A stretch of 5,115 nucleotides of DNA, from NCBI GenBank assembly GCA_030151985.1, contig JASLDZ010000086.1, positions 1-5,115 on the forward strand, read 5' to 3'. The notes under the pieces are model-generated. The model worked only from the letters and a program-made list of their open reading frames with translations, searched no databases and was not told where the DNA came from. Origin of the DNA: Caulobacteraceae bacterium (GTDB lineage: Bacteria > Pseudomonadota > Alphaproteobacteria > Caulobacterales > Caulobacteraceae). Position 1 is the stretch's first letter; the number at the start of each line of letters is the position of its first letter. The translations under genes and the position numbers were made by a program. This document shows, piece by piece, positions 4,592 to 5,115 of the stretch.

Positions 4592-5115
4592 ATGCGGGCG
4601 GGGGCGGGCTTTTGCCTGGGGCTGGCGACCATCGGAGCGCCTGCGATCGCGGTCGGGCAGGTGACGGCGGTCGGTCCGGGCGCCGTTCAGGAGGTGGTGG
4701 TCACCGCTCAGCGGCGCGTGGAGAACGCCCTGGATGTTCCGGTGACGACGACCAGCCTCTCGGGCGACACCATCGACGAGCTGCGCCTGCACGACCTTCG
4801 GGACGTCTCGGTCTTCGTCCCGGGATTTCTGGTGTCGGGCGCCGCGCCCGAGGACGCCCGCTTCGAGATCCGCGGCATCTCGAGCAGCAACGCGTCCTCC
4901 TTCCAGGAGCCGCGCATTTCGGTGTTCCACAACAATGTCTCGACGTCGCGGACGCGGACCGCCTTGAGCGAGCTCTACGACGTCGACCGGGTCGAAGTCT
5001 CCCGGGGACCGCAATCGACGCTGTTCGGGCGCGCCGCGCTGATCGGTGCGGTGCAGATCTTCGACAACCCTCCCGATTTCACCCGCGCCTACACCCGCGC
5101 CGCCATCGAGGTCGG
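4592..5115 (+). CDS. TonB-dependent outer-membrane receptor, N-terminal part (signal peptide and plug; runs off the window)
   Basis: The frame is open from the ATG at 4592 to the window end (174 complete codons). Residues 1 to ~20 form a hydrophobic signal peptide with a likely cleavage after AIA (18-20), directing export to the outer membrane. EVVVTAQRR (34-42) is the usual TonB-box-like start of alphaproteobacterial receptors. The plug domain follows: ALDVPVTTTSLSGDTI (46-61), LRDVSVFVPGF (69-79), FEIRGIS (91-97) and VDRVEVSRGPQSTLFGR (131-147), continuing AALIGAVQI (148-156). Plug plus a 22-strand barrel is the known architecture; the barrel lies outside the window. Such proteins import scarce ligands (iron chelates, vitamin B12, glycans, other small molecules) using TonB/ExbBD energy. 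The common GRNAxGGAI(N) end of the plug motif is here GRAALIGAVQI, and the usual V-D-G-V segment reads HNNV (113-116), so this is a divergent subtype. It is divergent to the synthetase gene with a 79-base spacer, hinting at shared control. Ligand cannot be told from this part. Confidence 0.93.
   Translation, partial: MRAGAGFCLGLATIGAPAIAVGQVTAVGPGAVQEVVVTAQRRVENALDVPVTTTSLSGDTIDELRLHDLRDVSVFVPGFLVSGAAPEDARFEIRGISSSNASSFQEPRISVFHNNVSTSRTRTALSELYDVDRVEVSRGPQSTLFGRAALIGAVQIFDNPPDFTRAYTRAAIEV

Noticed and set aside
1..5115. CRISPR array, tRNA, insertion-sequence ends or attachment sites
   Set aside because: Reading both strands, I saw no regularly spaced direct repeats, no cloverleaf with CCA-like end, no transposase motif and no terminal inverted repeats with target duplications.

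Overview
The window is very GC-rich DNA with strong third-position GC bias. The long TonB-dependent receptor beginning at the right edge and the codon use fit a high-GC alphaproteobacterium of the Caulobacterales/Sphingomonadales type. That placement is an inference; no rRNA or marker gene is present to fix it.

Left part, all on the + strand: the C-terminal end of a sedolisin-type (S53) serine peptidase (1-226); a gap with small hairpins; a 68-residue histidine-rich protein with heptad-spaced His (477-683); a 477-base stretch with no convincing gene but an 11-bp inverted repeat just after the small gene; and a MOSC-domain protein (1161-1754). These look like separate accessory genes rather than one operon, because the gaps between them are long and two of them have their own good Shine-Dalgarno sites.

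Right part: a large - strand gene (1855-4512) converges on the MOSC gene. It encodes an 885-residue stand-alone nonribosomal-peptide-synthetase-like enzyme with the order adenylation - thiolation (carrier) - thioesterase and no condensation domain. The core motifs are intact, but the A4 region lacks the Asp that normally holds the amino group of an amino-acid substrate. Across a 79-base divergent spacer lies the start of a TonB-dependent outer-membrane receptor (4592 to the window end, + strand). The spacer holds a plausible sigma-70-type promoter for the receptor, with a perfect 13-base palindrome lying wholly within its -35/-10 spacer and also inside the short leader of the synthetase gene.

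The most interesting unit is this divergent pair: a one-module A-T-TE synthetase beside an outer-membrane receptor. A reasonable hypothesis is that a small non-amino-acid-derived (for example alpha-keto-acid or aryl-acid) product is made by the synthetase and that it, or a related ligand, is taken up by the receptor under shared control. Nothing in the window proves the substrate or the link.
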